From NCBI GenBank assembly GCA_015711895.1, contig MU158645.1, positions 1-5,673 of the forward strand: DNA of 5,673 nt. The letters are read 5' to 3'. Below, in pieces: positions 1 to 5,261 of this stretch. Position numbers and translations under genes: made by a program. The DNA comes from Candidatus Solincola tengchongensis. GTDB taxonomy: Bacteria > Actinomycetota > Geothermincolia > Geothermincolales > RBG-13-55-18. The notes under the pieces were generated by a model. It was not told the DNA's origin. It worked only from the letters and a program-made list of their open reading frames with translations, and did no database searches. The stretch's first letter is position 1. Every line of letters starts with the position of its first letter.

Positions 1-1055
1 GAGCCGAAGGTCCCGCAGTAGGGATACAGGCGCATGGCCTCGGCGTTCCTGCGCCCGCCCCAGGGGAGGCTCACGGACATAACGGGGGGCGGCAGGGTGA
101 CCCCCTCGAGCATGATCCCCTCCGGGGCGAACTCGTCCACATAGGTGCTCTGCGGGATTCCCCTCGGGTTACCGGTCCTCTCCTTGAGCAGGGCCATGGT
201 GGCCCCGCAGGGGTGGATGGAGAGGTTCTCGCCCACCCGGCCGGAGGAGAGGCAGATACGGTTGTGCAGGAGCAGGGAAGGGGTCTGGAGGGCCCCCGCG
301 GCGAGCACCACCACCCGGGCGTAGACCTCCAGACGGAAGCCGCTCCTCTTCCCACCGGCATCAAGGAAGTGCCCCCTTATCCCCACCGCCCTTCCTCCGC
401 GGACCAGCACCCGTTCCGCGCGGCAGCGGGTGTAAACGTCCGCGCCCGCCCTCACCGCGTCCGGTATCCAGGAGACGTTGGCGCTCTGCTTTGCCCCGGA
501 GGGGCAACCGTAGGCGCAGACGCCGTAGCCCTCGCAATCCTTGGCGTTGCGGGGCAGGAAGCCACCGGAGTAGCCCAGGGACCTCGCGCTCTCCAGGAAG
601 AGGAGGGCGTTCCTCCCCGCCACTTCCGGATCCGCCCTCTTCACGAAGAGGTATTCCTCGAGGGCGGAGTAAAGGAGGTTCAATTCCTCCTCGGTGATGT
701 CCCGGAGGCCGTTCTCCAGGTGCCAGCGCTTGAGGACGTGCCGGGGGATGCGCAGGCAGGTCCCGGAGTTCACCGTGGTGGTGCCGCCCACGGTCATCCC
801 CTGGGGGACGACCACCACCGGGAGGCCAAGGGTCACCGTCTGGCCGGCGTCCCGGTAGAGGCGCATGAGGGCCTGGGAAGAACGGAAATCGAAGTCCTCA
901 CGGCGGTACCAGGCTCCTTCCTCCACGACCACCACCCGGTATCCGGCTTCGGCCAGCTCCTTGGCCACTGGGGCGCCGCCCGCGCCGGAGCCCACGATGA
1001 CCACGTCGGCCTCCCGCCGGACATCCCCGGACACCTCCTCCGGGCGGACTATCAT
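1..1055 (-). CDS. GMC-family FAD-dependent oxidoreductase (C-terminus beyond window)
   Basis: This is a flavin-dependent oxidoreductase of the glucose-methanol-choline (GMC) family, which oxidises an alcohol or similar CH-OH group with FAD. Only the first 351 residues are visible; the C-terminal catalytic His region lies off the left edge. An FAD-binding Rossmann motif GSGAGG is at residues 22-27 after the beta strand ADVVIV, with E45 ending the second strand as expected. GMTVGGTTTVNSGT (86-99) matches the family's FAD-contacting region. VVVLAAGALQTPSLLL (248-263) matches GMC signature 2, and VGENLSIHP (274-282) is also typical. A cysteine cluster, C174-x5-C180-x3-C184 followed by PSGAKQS, resembles the Cys-rich segment of long-chain alcohol oxidases and cholesterol-oxidase-type members. 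The ATG is preceded by GGAGG at 7 nt and overlaps the upstream gene's stop as ATGA, so translation is probably coupled. No signal peptide is seen. The substrate cannot be assigned. Confidence 0.9.
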   Translation of the reverse strand, partial: MIVRPEEVSGDVRREADVVIVGSGAGGAPVAKELAEAGYRVVVVEEGAWYRREDFDFRSSQALMRLYRDAGQTVTLGLPVVVVPQGMTVGGTTTVNSGTCLRIPRHVLKRWHLENGLRDITEEELNLLYSALEEYLFVKRADPEVAGRNALLFLESARSLGYSGGFLPRNAKDCEGYGVCAYGCPSGAKQSANVSWIPDAVRAGADVYTRCRAERVLVRGGRAVGIRGHFLDAGGKRSGFRLEVYARVVVLAAGALQTPSLLLHNRICLSSGRVGENLSIHPCGATMALLKERTGNPRGIPQSTYVDEFAPEGIMLEGVTLPPPVMSVSLPWGGRRNAEAMRLYPYCGTFG

Positions 1056-1459
1056 CGGACCACCTCCCTCCGGAGCGCCTCCTCCCTTAAGGCCCGCACC
1101 TCGAAGCCCAGAGCCTCCTGCACGTCATCCCGTCCGTAATAGGCCAGGTACAGAGGCGTGCTCAGAAGGGTGGGCGCCGCGTTGAGCAGCAGGGACCGGC
1201 TGGAATAGAGGGATTCCAGGAACTCCTCGGCCTCCGCCGGGCGCAGGGAATACAGGGAGCGGCGGAAGCGCAGCCGGCACAGGGCCTCAAGGAAGAGGGT
1301 CATGGCCAGGTAGAGCAGGCGGAAGGCCGGCGTGCCCGAGGATATGAACTCCCGGCAGAAGGCGGCTACCTCATCAGGGTCGGCGGCGGGCAGGTCATGC
1401 GAGGTGACCAGGAGCACGGGCACCAGTCGCTCGATACGCCGGAGTATCGATTCCCTCAT
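1052..1459 (-). CDS. small protein coupled to the GMC oxidoreductase, possible accessory subunit
   Basis: This gene encodes 135 residues that I do not recognise firmly. The ATG has GGGAGG at 7 nt (1467-1472, minus strand). The protein looks helical and cytoplasmic, with no signal peptide. A hydrophobic stretch at 45-61 (AFRLLYLAMTLFLEALC) is flanked by Arg and is more likely a buried or amphipathic helix than a membrane anchor. The C-terminal part has TPLYLAYYGRDDVQEALGF at 101-119. This resembles the 'aYY.dp.v...lGY' segment found next to, or at the N-terminus of, GMC enzymes such as long-chain alcohol oxidases and gluconate 2-dehydrogenase subunit 3-like proteins. That resemblance is from memory and is weak. 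The stop overlaps the GMC start (ATGA), so the two are probably made in a fixed ratio, which suggests a subunit or chaperone. It has C35 and C61 but no cofactor motif. Confidence 0.75.
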   Translation of the reverse strand: MRESILRRIERLVPVLLVTSHDLPAADPDEVAAFCREFISSGTPAFRLLYLAMTLFLEALCRLRFRRSLYSLRPAEAEEFLESLYSSRSLLLNAAPTLLSTPLYLAYYGRDDVQEALGFEVRALREEALRREVVR

Positions 1460-1499
1460 CCCAAGACCTCCCTTCCTTTCCCCAACTTCCCCCTTCTTA

Positions 1500-1528
1500 A
1501 CTTAAAGGGAGGTTGGCGCCGCGGTCAA
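1500..1528 (-). promoter_or_regulatory. possible promoter of the small-protein/GMC operon
   Basis: On the minus strand TTGACC (1528-1523) fits a -35 box at five of six positions and is followed after 17 bp by TTAAGT (1505-1500), a poor -10. The predicted start would leave a leader of roughly 35 nt before the ATG at 1459. The position and -35 are good and the -10 is weak, so this is tentative. Confidence 0.35.
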
Positions 1529-1584
1529 ACGTGCCGGAGGTCATTCCTCTCGTTCCTTTCGTCCCGACGGCTTTTTTTCTTACC

Positions 1585-1630
1585 TTGCCGGGATGAGAGA
1601 GAGGTTTCTCAAACATTTTCCTCCCGGCAA
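1585..1630. repeat. 9-bp inverted repeat in the divergent intergenic region
   Basis: TTGCCGGGA at 1585-1593 is the exact reverse complement of TCCCGGCAA at 1622-1630. The 28-nt spacer contains GAGA and TCTC that could pair as an inner stem. It lies about 55 bp upstream of the possible minus-strand -35 and follows a T7 run at 1572-1578. There is no T-run after either arm, so it is not an intrinsic terminator. It could be an operator or part of a transcript; its function is unknown. Confidence 0.5.
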
Positions 1631-1747
1631 ACGTCTCCCGAAAGGATACGGCACCATCGGGCAAACAGAAGGGGTCGGAGAGCTCGCTCTCTACGCCACT
1701 CGGTTCCGGCGGGCGCCTTCGGGTCTGAGATGAGCCGAACGGCAGCC

Positions 1748-1784
1748 CCCTCCTCCTGCAGGAGCGAACAGCTCGGGAGGAGGG
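1748..1784. repeat. hairpin-forming inverted repeat upstream of the murI promoter
   Basis: CCCTCCTCC (1748-1756) pairs perfectly with GGAGGAGGG (1776-1784). Inside, GAGC (1762-1765) pairs with GCTC (1771-1774) around the loop GAACA. The result is a two-tier stem with an asymmetric bulge. It ends about 40 bp before the -10 of the murI promoter. No U-tract follows on either strand, which argues against an intrinsic terminator. Confidence 0.5.
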
Positions 1785-1808
1785 AGGTGGTGGCCCTGTG
1801 GCGAAAGG

Positions 1809-1830
1809 GGTTGTGCTAAGGTTGTGCTAA
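1809..1830 (+). repeat. perfect tandem 11-bp repeat overlapping the murI -10 box
   Basis: GGTTGTGCTAA occurs at 1809-1819 and again immediately at 1820-1830. The unit length is close to one helical turn, so the two copies lie on the same DNA face. The second copy supplies the extended -10 of the predicted murI promoter. Confidence 0.85.
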
Positions 1831-1833
1831 AAT
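1820..1833 (+). promoter_or_regulatory. predicted extended -10 promoter of the murI operon
   Basis: TGCTAAAAT (1825-1833) is an extended -10 element (TGn before TAAAAT) within GGTTGTGCTAAAAT. No -35 box is visible 16-18 bp upstream (the sequence there is a purine run). Transcription would begin near 1840, giving a leader of about 76 nt before the TTG start. Support comes from an almost identical element, GGTTGTGTTAAAAT, placed just upstream of the tRNA-Gly gene in this window. Confidence 0.65.
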
Positions 1834-1865
1834 CAAGGGATGTTTTGAGGAAGACGCAGTTTAGC

Positions 1866-1902
1866 GCGGCCGTTGGGGCTCGACGCCCGAGCCTCCGGCC
1901 GC
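1866..1902 (+). promoter_or_regulatory. stable hairpin in the murI 5' leader
   Basis: GCGGCCG (1866-1872) pairs with CGGCCGC (1896-1902), and GGCTCG (1877-1882) pairs with CGAGCC (1888-1893) around the loop ACGCC. A small internal loop (TTGG/TC) separates the two stems. The structure ends three nucleotides before the Shine-Dalgarno sequence, so it leaves the ribosome site free as drawn. It lacks a U-tract. It could stabilise the mRNA 5' end or be part of a control element; no known riboswitch class is recognised. Confidence 0.6.
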
Positions 1903-1904
1903 CT

Positions 1905-1910
1905 GGAGGT
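1905..1910 (+). promoter_or_regulatory. ribosome binding site that selects the TTG start of murI
   Basis: GGAGGT lies 5 nt before TTG at 1916. The only nearby alternative, GTG at 1911, meets a stop after one codon. The downstream ATG that gives MFDSGVGG (codon 8) has no comparable site, so TTG is the preferred start. Confidence 0.75.
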
Positions 1911-1915
1911 GTGAG

Positions 1916-2740
1916 TTGAACGCCGCGCCCCTGGGCATGTTCGATTCCGGTGTGGGGGGATTGACCGTGATGCGGGCGGTGATGCGCCGCCTGCCGCGGG
2001 AATCCATCATTTATTTCGGGGACAACGCCAGGGGGCCCTACGGGCCGCGGGAGATCCCGGAGATAAGGCGCTTCGCGCTGGAGATAGCGGCCTTCCTCGA
2101 GTCCCTGGGGGGGGCGGTCAGCGTGGTGGCCTGCAATTCGGCCACCTCCGCCGCCCTTCTCGACATCCAGAGGAACTGCTCCGTGCCCGTCCTGGGGGTG
2201 GTGGAGCCCGGGGCGCGGGGAGCGGTGCAGGCCACTCGCAACCGCCGCATAGGGGTGATCGGCACCCGGGCCACGGTGCGCAGCCGGGCCTACCAGAAGG
2301 CCATCCATGCCCTGGACGCCGGGGCCCACGTGCATTCCCGGGCCTGTCCCACCCTGGTGGACTTCGTGGAGCGGGGTGAGGTGCGCGGGCCTCGGGTAGA
2401 GGAAGAGGTGCGGCGGTACCTGGCCCCCTTGAAGAAGAGGGGCGTGGACACCTTGGTCCTGGGGTGCACCCATTATCCCCTGCTCCGGGAGGTCATCGCC
2501 CGGGAGATGGGGGAGGGGGTGCGGCTGATAAGCTCCGACGAGGAAGTGGCTCGGGAAGTGGAGGAGAACCTGGTCCGCAGGGGATATCTCAAGAACTCCG
2601 AGGAGCCCCCCACCTACCGCTTCATGTGCTCGGGGGACCCGGAACAGGCCGTCTCCCTGGGTAGGATCTTCCTGGGTCCCGAGGTGGAGAGGGTGGAGAA
2701 GGTGGAGCTGCCGCTGGGAGGGTGGAGGCCATGGTCCTGA
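1916..2740 (+). CDS. murI: glutamate racemase
   Basis: This is MurI, a cytoplasmic, cofactor-independent racemase that interconverts L- and D-glutamate and supplies D-Glu for peptidoglycan. The length of 274 residues is normal. The N-terminal FDSGVGGLTV (9-18) carries the conserved Asp-Ser, and YFGDNARGPYG (33-43) is the usual substrate-site loop. The first catalytic Cys is C73 in ACNSAT (usually ACNTAT, a mild Thr-to-Ser change). The second is C184 in LGCTHYPLL, with H186 beside it. Both acid/base cysteines are present, so the enzyme should be active. VVEPGARGA (95-103) is also typical. Translation starts at TTG with a good Shine-Dalgarno sequence. It is the first gene of a four-gene operon, and its last 10 nt overlap the next gene. 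In actinobacteria murI commonly heads this same gene order. Confidence 0.96.
   Translation: MNAAPLGMFDSGVGGLTVMRAVMRRLPRESIIYFGDNARGPYGPREIPEIRRFALEIAAFLESLGGAVSVVACNSATSAALLDIQRNCSVPVLGVVEPGARGAVQATRNRRIGVIGTRATVRSRAYQKAIHALDAGAHVHSRACPTLVDFVERGEVRGPRVEEEVRRYLAPLKKRGVDTLVLGCTHYPLLREVIAREMGEGVRLISSDEEVAREVEENLVRRGYLKNSEEPPTYRFMCSGDPEQAVSLGRIFLGPEVERVEKVELPLGGWRPWS
2717..2721 (+). promoter_or_regulatory. ribosome binding site for the MBL-fold gene
   Basis: GGAGG ends 9 nt before ATG at 2731. The longer option, GTG at 2722, would directly abut this site and have no proper spacing, so ATG 2731 is favoured. The site lies inside the 3' end of murI, suggesting translational coupling. Confidence 0.6.
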
Positions 2741-3498
2741 CCGTCCTCGGCGCGTCGGGGACCTATCCCCGGCCCGGAGGGGCCTGCAACGGATTCCTCA
2801 TCCAGGAGGGAGGATATTCCCTGGTCATCGAGCTGGGAAACGGTTGCCTCTCCAACCTCCTGCGGGAGGTGGAGCTCACGGCCATCGACGCCGTGGTGGT
2901 CACCCACATGCATATCGACCATTTCGGAGACCTCTACCCCCTGTATTACGCGCTCCGCTTTCACCCCTTGAGGCCCTGGGGGCTGCGCCTCATCCTCCCC
3001 GAAGGGGGCCTGGAGCTCTTGGGGTGCATCCTGGGGCGGGAGGCGCGGGAGTACCTGCCCATTGTCTTCCGGGAGGAGAGGCTGCAGGAAGGGGTGGATT
3101 ATGAGGTGGGAGGGATTAAGCTGCGGGCCTTCCCCACACGTCATCCGGTTGAGGGGTATGCCCTGCGGGTGGAGGGGGACGGATGGGCGCTGGCCTATTC
3201 CTCCGACACCTCCCCCACTCCCTCCATCGAGGAAGCTGCCCGTGATGCGGACCTCTTCATCTGCGAGGCCACCCTTCCCGATTCCTACCGCGAGGAGGGC
3301 TCCCACGGACACATGACCTCCAGGCAGGCGGGCGAGGCGGCGCGCCGTGCTGGGGCGCGGCGCCTGCTCCTCACCCATATATGGCCCACCTTCGAGCCGG
3401 AGGAGGTGCTCGCTGAGGCGGCCGAGGCCTTCGGCGGTGAGGCGGAGGTGGCCCGGGAGGGTATGCGCATTCTCCTGGGAGGTGGAGGGGATGGTTAG
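2731..3498 (+). CDS. metallo-beta-lactamase-fold hydrolase, Rv1339-like (putative cAMP phosphodiesterase)
   Basis: The product is 255 residues with the metallo-beta-lactamase fold of the RNase Z-like branch. The metal site is complete: HMHIDH at 59-64 (H59, H61, D63, H64), H138, D159 in YSSDTSPT, and H216 in LLLTHIWP. The loop SHGHMTSRQA (191-200) is typical of phosphodiesterase and RNase Z-like members, as is the early GNG (36-38). The position between murI and rph matches M. tuberculosis Rv1339, an atypical class II cyclic-nucleotide phosphodiesterase reported to lower cAMP. Orthology here is inferred from order and motifs. RNase Z is less likely because the gene is short and lacks an obvious tRNA-binding exosite arm. 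The ATG at 2731 is chosen by ribosome-site spacing; a GTG at 2722 would add three residues. The gene overlaps murI by 10 nt and rph by 8 nt, so it is embedded in the operon. No signal peptide is seen. Confidence 0.88.
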   Translation: MVLTVLGASGTYPRPGGACNGFLIQEGGYSLVIELGNGCLSNLLREVELTAIDAVVVTHMHIDHFGDLYPLYYALRFHPLRPWGLRLILPEGGLELLGCILGREAREYLPIVFREERLQEGVDYEVGGIKLRAFPTRHPVEGYALRVEGDGWALAYSSDTSPTPSIEEAARDADLFICEATLPDSYREEGSHGHMTSRQAGEAARRAGARRLLLTHIWPTFEPEEVLAEAAEAFGGEAEVAREGMRILLGGGGDG

Positions 3499-4243
3499 GA
3501 GGGACGGGAGGCGGCCCGATCAGCTGCGTCCCATACGCATGGTGCGCGGCTACATCGCCCATGCCGAGGGATCCGCCCTGGTAGAGATGGGGAACACCAG
3601 GGTGATATGCACGGCCACCCTGGAGTTCAGGGTGCCCCAGTTCCTGCGGGGCTCGGGGAGGGGTTGGATAACCGCGGAATACGGGATGCTCCCGCGTTCC
3701 ACCCGAGAGAGGATGAGCCGGGAATCGGTGGTGGGAAGGCAGGGAGGGCGCACGCTGGAGATACAGCGCCTCATCGGCCGCTCCCTGCGGGCGGTGACGG
3801 ACATGGAAGCCCTTGACGAGTACACCATCTGGGTGGACTGCGACGTCATACAGGCCGACGGGGGCACGCGTACCGCGGCCATCAACGGCGCTTACGTGGC
3901 CCTCCACGAGGCCTTCCGCCGCCTGGTGGACGAAGGGAGGCTGAAGGAGGTCCCCCTGGCCGACGCCGTGGCCGCGGTCAGCGTGGGCATAGTGGACGGC
4001 GTGCCCCTCCTGGACCTGGACTTCGACGAGGATGCCTCCGCCGAGGTGGACATGAACGTGGTCATGACCGGGAAGGGTGACCTGGTGGAGGTACAGGGAA
4101 CGGCGGAGAAGAGGCCCTTCTCCCGGCGCGAACTGGAGGAACTCCTCGAGCTGGCTCACGCGGGCATCGGGAAGATATTGGGCCTGCAGCGAGCCGTCCT
4201 CTTCTCCGAGAGGAGGGAGGCCTGCCTGGAGGACGCGGGATGA
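3491..4243 (+). CDS. rph: ribonuclease PH
   Basis: This is a phosphate-dependent 3'-to-5' exoribonuclease that trims the 3' ends of tRNA precursors and releases nucleoside diphosphates. The protein is 250 residues, full length for the family, which forms a hexameric ring. The N-terminal RRDGRRPDQLRPI (3-15) is the family signature. GWITAEYGMLPRST (58-71), RQGGRTLEIQRLIGRSLRA (83-101) and the phosphate-binding QADGGTRTAAINGA (121-134) are all intact. LDLDFDEDASAEVDMNVVMTG contains the conserved acidic residues, and EVQGTAEKRPFSR lies near the C-terminus. The ATG at 3491 is inside the end of the previous gene (ATGGTTAG overlap), with GGAGG sites 2 and 8 nt upstream. The stop overlaps rdgB as ATGA. 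The encoded tRNA in this window already has its CCA, so Rph would act as a trimming enzyme. Confidence 0.97.
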   Translation: MVRRDGRRPDQLRPIRMVRGYIAHAEGSALVEMGNTRVICTATLEFRVPQFLRGSGRGWITAEYGMLPRSTRERMSRESVVGRQGGRTLEIQRLIGRSLRAVTDMEALDEYTIWVDCDVIQADGGTRTAAINGAYVALHEAFRRLVDEGRLKEVPLADAVAAVSVGIVDGVPLLDLDFDEDASAEVDMNVVMTGKGDLVEVQGTAEKRPFSRRELEELLELAHAGIGKILGLQRAVLFSERREACLEDAG

Positions 4244-4866
4244 AGGAGATCCGCCTGGCGGTGGCCACTCGCAACGCAGGCAAGATTAGGGAGATACGCA
4301 AGGCCCTGGAGGGGCTCCCGCTTCGCCTCCTGACCTGCGAGGACTTCCCGGACTGGCCCGTCCCAGAGGAGGAGGGGAGCACCTTCGAGGAGAACGCGCT
4401 GGAGAAGGCGGAGAGCCTGGCCCGCTTCTCCGGGCTCCCATCCCTAGCCGACGACTCCGGCCTGGAGGTGGATGCCCTGGACGGGGCGCCCGGAGTGAGC
4501 AGCGCCTATTACGCGGGGAGGCACGGCGACGACGCCGGGAACGTGGCCCGCCTCTTGACGGAAATGGAAGGAATTCCCAGCGAGGGGAGGGGGGCGCGTT
4601 TCGTCTGCGTCCTGGCGCTGGCCGGACCCCGCGGGGAGAGGCGGCTTATCAGGGAGACCTGCGAGGGGCGGATAGCGGAGGAGCCTCGCGGCGAGGGAGG
4701 TTTCGGCTACGACCCGGTCTTCGTCCCGCGGGGACATTCTCGCACCATGGCCGAGCTCACGCTGGAGGAGAAGAACGCCCTCAGCCACCGCGGCAAGGCC
4801 CTGCGGCGCCTGCGGGAGCTCCTGGAGCGCGGGGAGCCCACCTGGCTCTTCTCCGACCCTTCTTAA
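4240..4866 (+). CDS. rdgB: XTP/dITP diphosphatase (RdgB/HAM1 family)
   Basis: This is a nucleotide-pool cleaning enzyme that hydrolyses ITP, dITP and XTP to monophosphate and pyrophosphate, keeping deaminated purines out of DNA and RNA. At 208 residues it is typical in length. AVATRNAGKIREI (7-19) is the N-terminal substrate-binding motif. FEENALEKA (49-57) and LADDSGLEVDAL (69-80), with D71 and D72, form the Mg2+ and catalytic site. GAPGVSSAYYAG (82-93) follows, then GEGGFGYDPVFVP (151-163) and SHRGKALRRL (182-191), which bind the base. All key motifs are present. ATG at 4240 overlaps the rph stop (ATGA) and has GGAGG at 7 nt. This is the last gene of the operon, as in mycobacteria. No obvious intrinsic terminator follows its TAA. 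Confidence 0.97.
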   Translation: MKEIRLAVATRNAGKIREIRKALEGLPLRLLTCEDFPDWPVPEEEGSTFEENALEKAESLARFSGLPSLADDSGLEVDALDGAPGVSSAYYAGRHGDDAGNVARLLTEMEGIPSEGRGARFVCVLALAGPRGERRLIRETCEGRIAEEPRGEGGFGYDPVFVPRGHSRTMAELTLEEKNALSHRGKALRRLRELLERGEPTWLFSDPS

Positions 4867-5032
4867 TGTCCGCCAGGTTCTAAAAAAACGTTGCGCATGC
4901 GATGGACGTCGGTGGTAGGGATCTTGAATACCATCCGGATGGAGCGGTGTTCGGCGGATGGATTCAGTGCCGGTAAGGCATCGAGAACATTGATTGCGTG
5001 CCTTCAGGGCGCTAGGGGCGGGGAAAAGAAAA
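4867..5032. other. non-coding gap between convergent rdgB and tRNA-Gly
   Basis: No gene is seen. The stretch holds an A7 run (4882-4888), an 8-bp palindrome CGCATGCG (4894-4901), a perfect 12-bp palindrome CCATCCGGATGG (4931-4942), and GGATGGA at 4937-4943 and 4956-4962. A small hairpin TGCC-GGTAA-GGCA lies near 4969-4981. No hairpin with a T-tract is placed to end rdgB. Immediately after the tRNA CCA the minus strand reads TTTTCTTTT (5032-5024), a U-rich trailer that may help end or process the tRNA transcript. Confidence 0.6.
4931..4942. repeat. perfect 12-bp palindrome
   Basis: CCATCCGGATGG equals its own reverse complement. As RNA it would make a 4-bp stem with a CCGG loop. As DNA it has the shape of a dimeric protein-binding site. 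It is located downstream of both flanking genes, so a promoter operator is unlikely. A half-copy GGATGGA recurs at 4956-4962. Confidence 0.6.
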
Positions 5033-5108
5033 TGGAGCGGGAGACGGGCCTCGAACCCGCGACCTAGAGCTTGGAAGGCTCTCGCTCTTCCATCTGAGCT
5101 ACTCCCGC
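5033..5108 (-). tRNA. tRNA-Gly (anticodon UCC), CCA encoded
   Basis: The gene is 76 nt on the minus strand and folds completely. The acceptor stem is GCGGGAG with CTCCCGC, followed by discriminator U and an encoded CCA (5035-5033). The D stem is GCTC/GAGC with loop AGATGGAA. The anticodon stem is AGAGC/GCTCT with loop CTTCCAA, giving anticodon TCC (5075-5073), which reads GGA and, by wobble, GGG. The five-base variable loop is AGGTC. The T stem is GCGGG/CCCGT (one G-U pair) with loop TTCGAGG. A U discriminator suits glycine tRNA. It converges on rdgB and has its own promoter-like element about 35 nt upstream. No second tRNA is seen beside it. Confidence 0.98.
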
Positions 5109-5140
5109 TCGCGCCCGCCGAAGGAACTCCGGCGAGAGTA

Positions 5141-5154
5141 ATTTTAACACAACC
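5141..5154 (-). promoter_or_regulatory. predicted extended -10 promoter of tRNA-Gly
   Basis: The minus strand reads GGTTGTGTTAAAAT (5154-5141), with TGn-TAAAAT as an extended -10. It differs from the murI element by one base in 14. The start site would fall near 5134, about 26 nt before the tRNA. No clear -35 is visible. Confidence 0.65.
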
Positions 5155-5211
5155 GGGAGCAATGGATTGAAGAGCCACCTTTCCGGTCTACCGCAAGGGG
5201 GCTGTGGTGCG

Positions 5212-5239
5212 GATGCGAGGGAAGCGATGCGAGGGTAGC
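5212..5239 (+). repeat. tandem 14-bp direct repeat (two copies)
   Basis: GATGCGAGGGAAGC (5212-5225) is followed directly by GATGCGAGGGTAGC (5226-5239), with one mismatch. It lies about 60-90 bp upstream of the tRNA promoter. It may be a binding-site pair or a replication-slippage duplication. Confidence 0.8.
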
Positions 5240-5240
5240 T

Positions 5241-5261
5241 TGCGGAGATCTCCTTTCCGCA
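5241..5261. repeat. overlapping palindrome and inverted repeat
   Basis: GGAGATCTCC (5244-5253) is a perfect 10-bp palindrome nested in a TGCGGA/TCCGCA inverted repeat (5241-5246 and 5256-5261). The two structures are mutually exclusive as RNA folds. It abuts the 14-bp tandem repeat. Its function is unknown. Confidence 0.45.

Noticed and set aside
213..1139. 308-codon plus-strand frame opposite the GMC gene
   Set aside because: It is antisense to a gene with clear FAD-binding motifs; its His/Gly/Ala/Pro-rich translation is typical of an antisense shadow in GC-rich DNA.
1561..1593. T7 run at 1572-1578 as an intrinsic terminator
   Set aside because: The T-run lies in the loop of an imperfect TCCC/GGGA pairing and does not follow a stem, and no plus-strand gene ends upstream.
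1397..1819. 140-codon plus-strand frame covering the divergent spacer
   Set aside because: It overlaps the start of the small minus-strand gene, has no ribosome site, is low-complexity Arg/Ser-rich in translation and resembles no family.
4867..4901. Terminator after rdgB using CGCATGCG and the A7/T7 run
   Set aside because: The palindrome has no loop and the T7 run lies on the minus strand, far beyond the tRNA, so it does not fit either transcript well.
5033..5108. tRNA-Gly as an integration site for a mobile element
   Set aside because: The 3' side of the tRNA faces a short gap and then a conserved housekeeping operon; no integrase and no repeated tRNA 3' fragment is seen.
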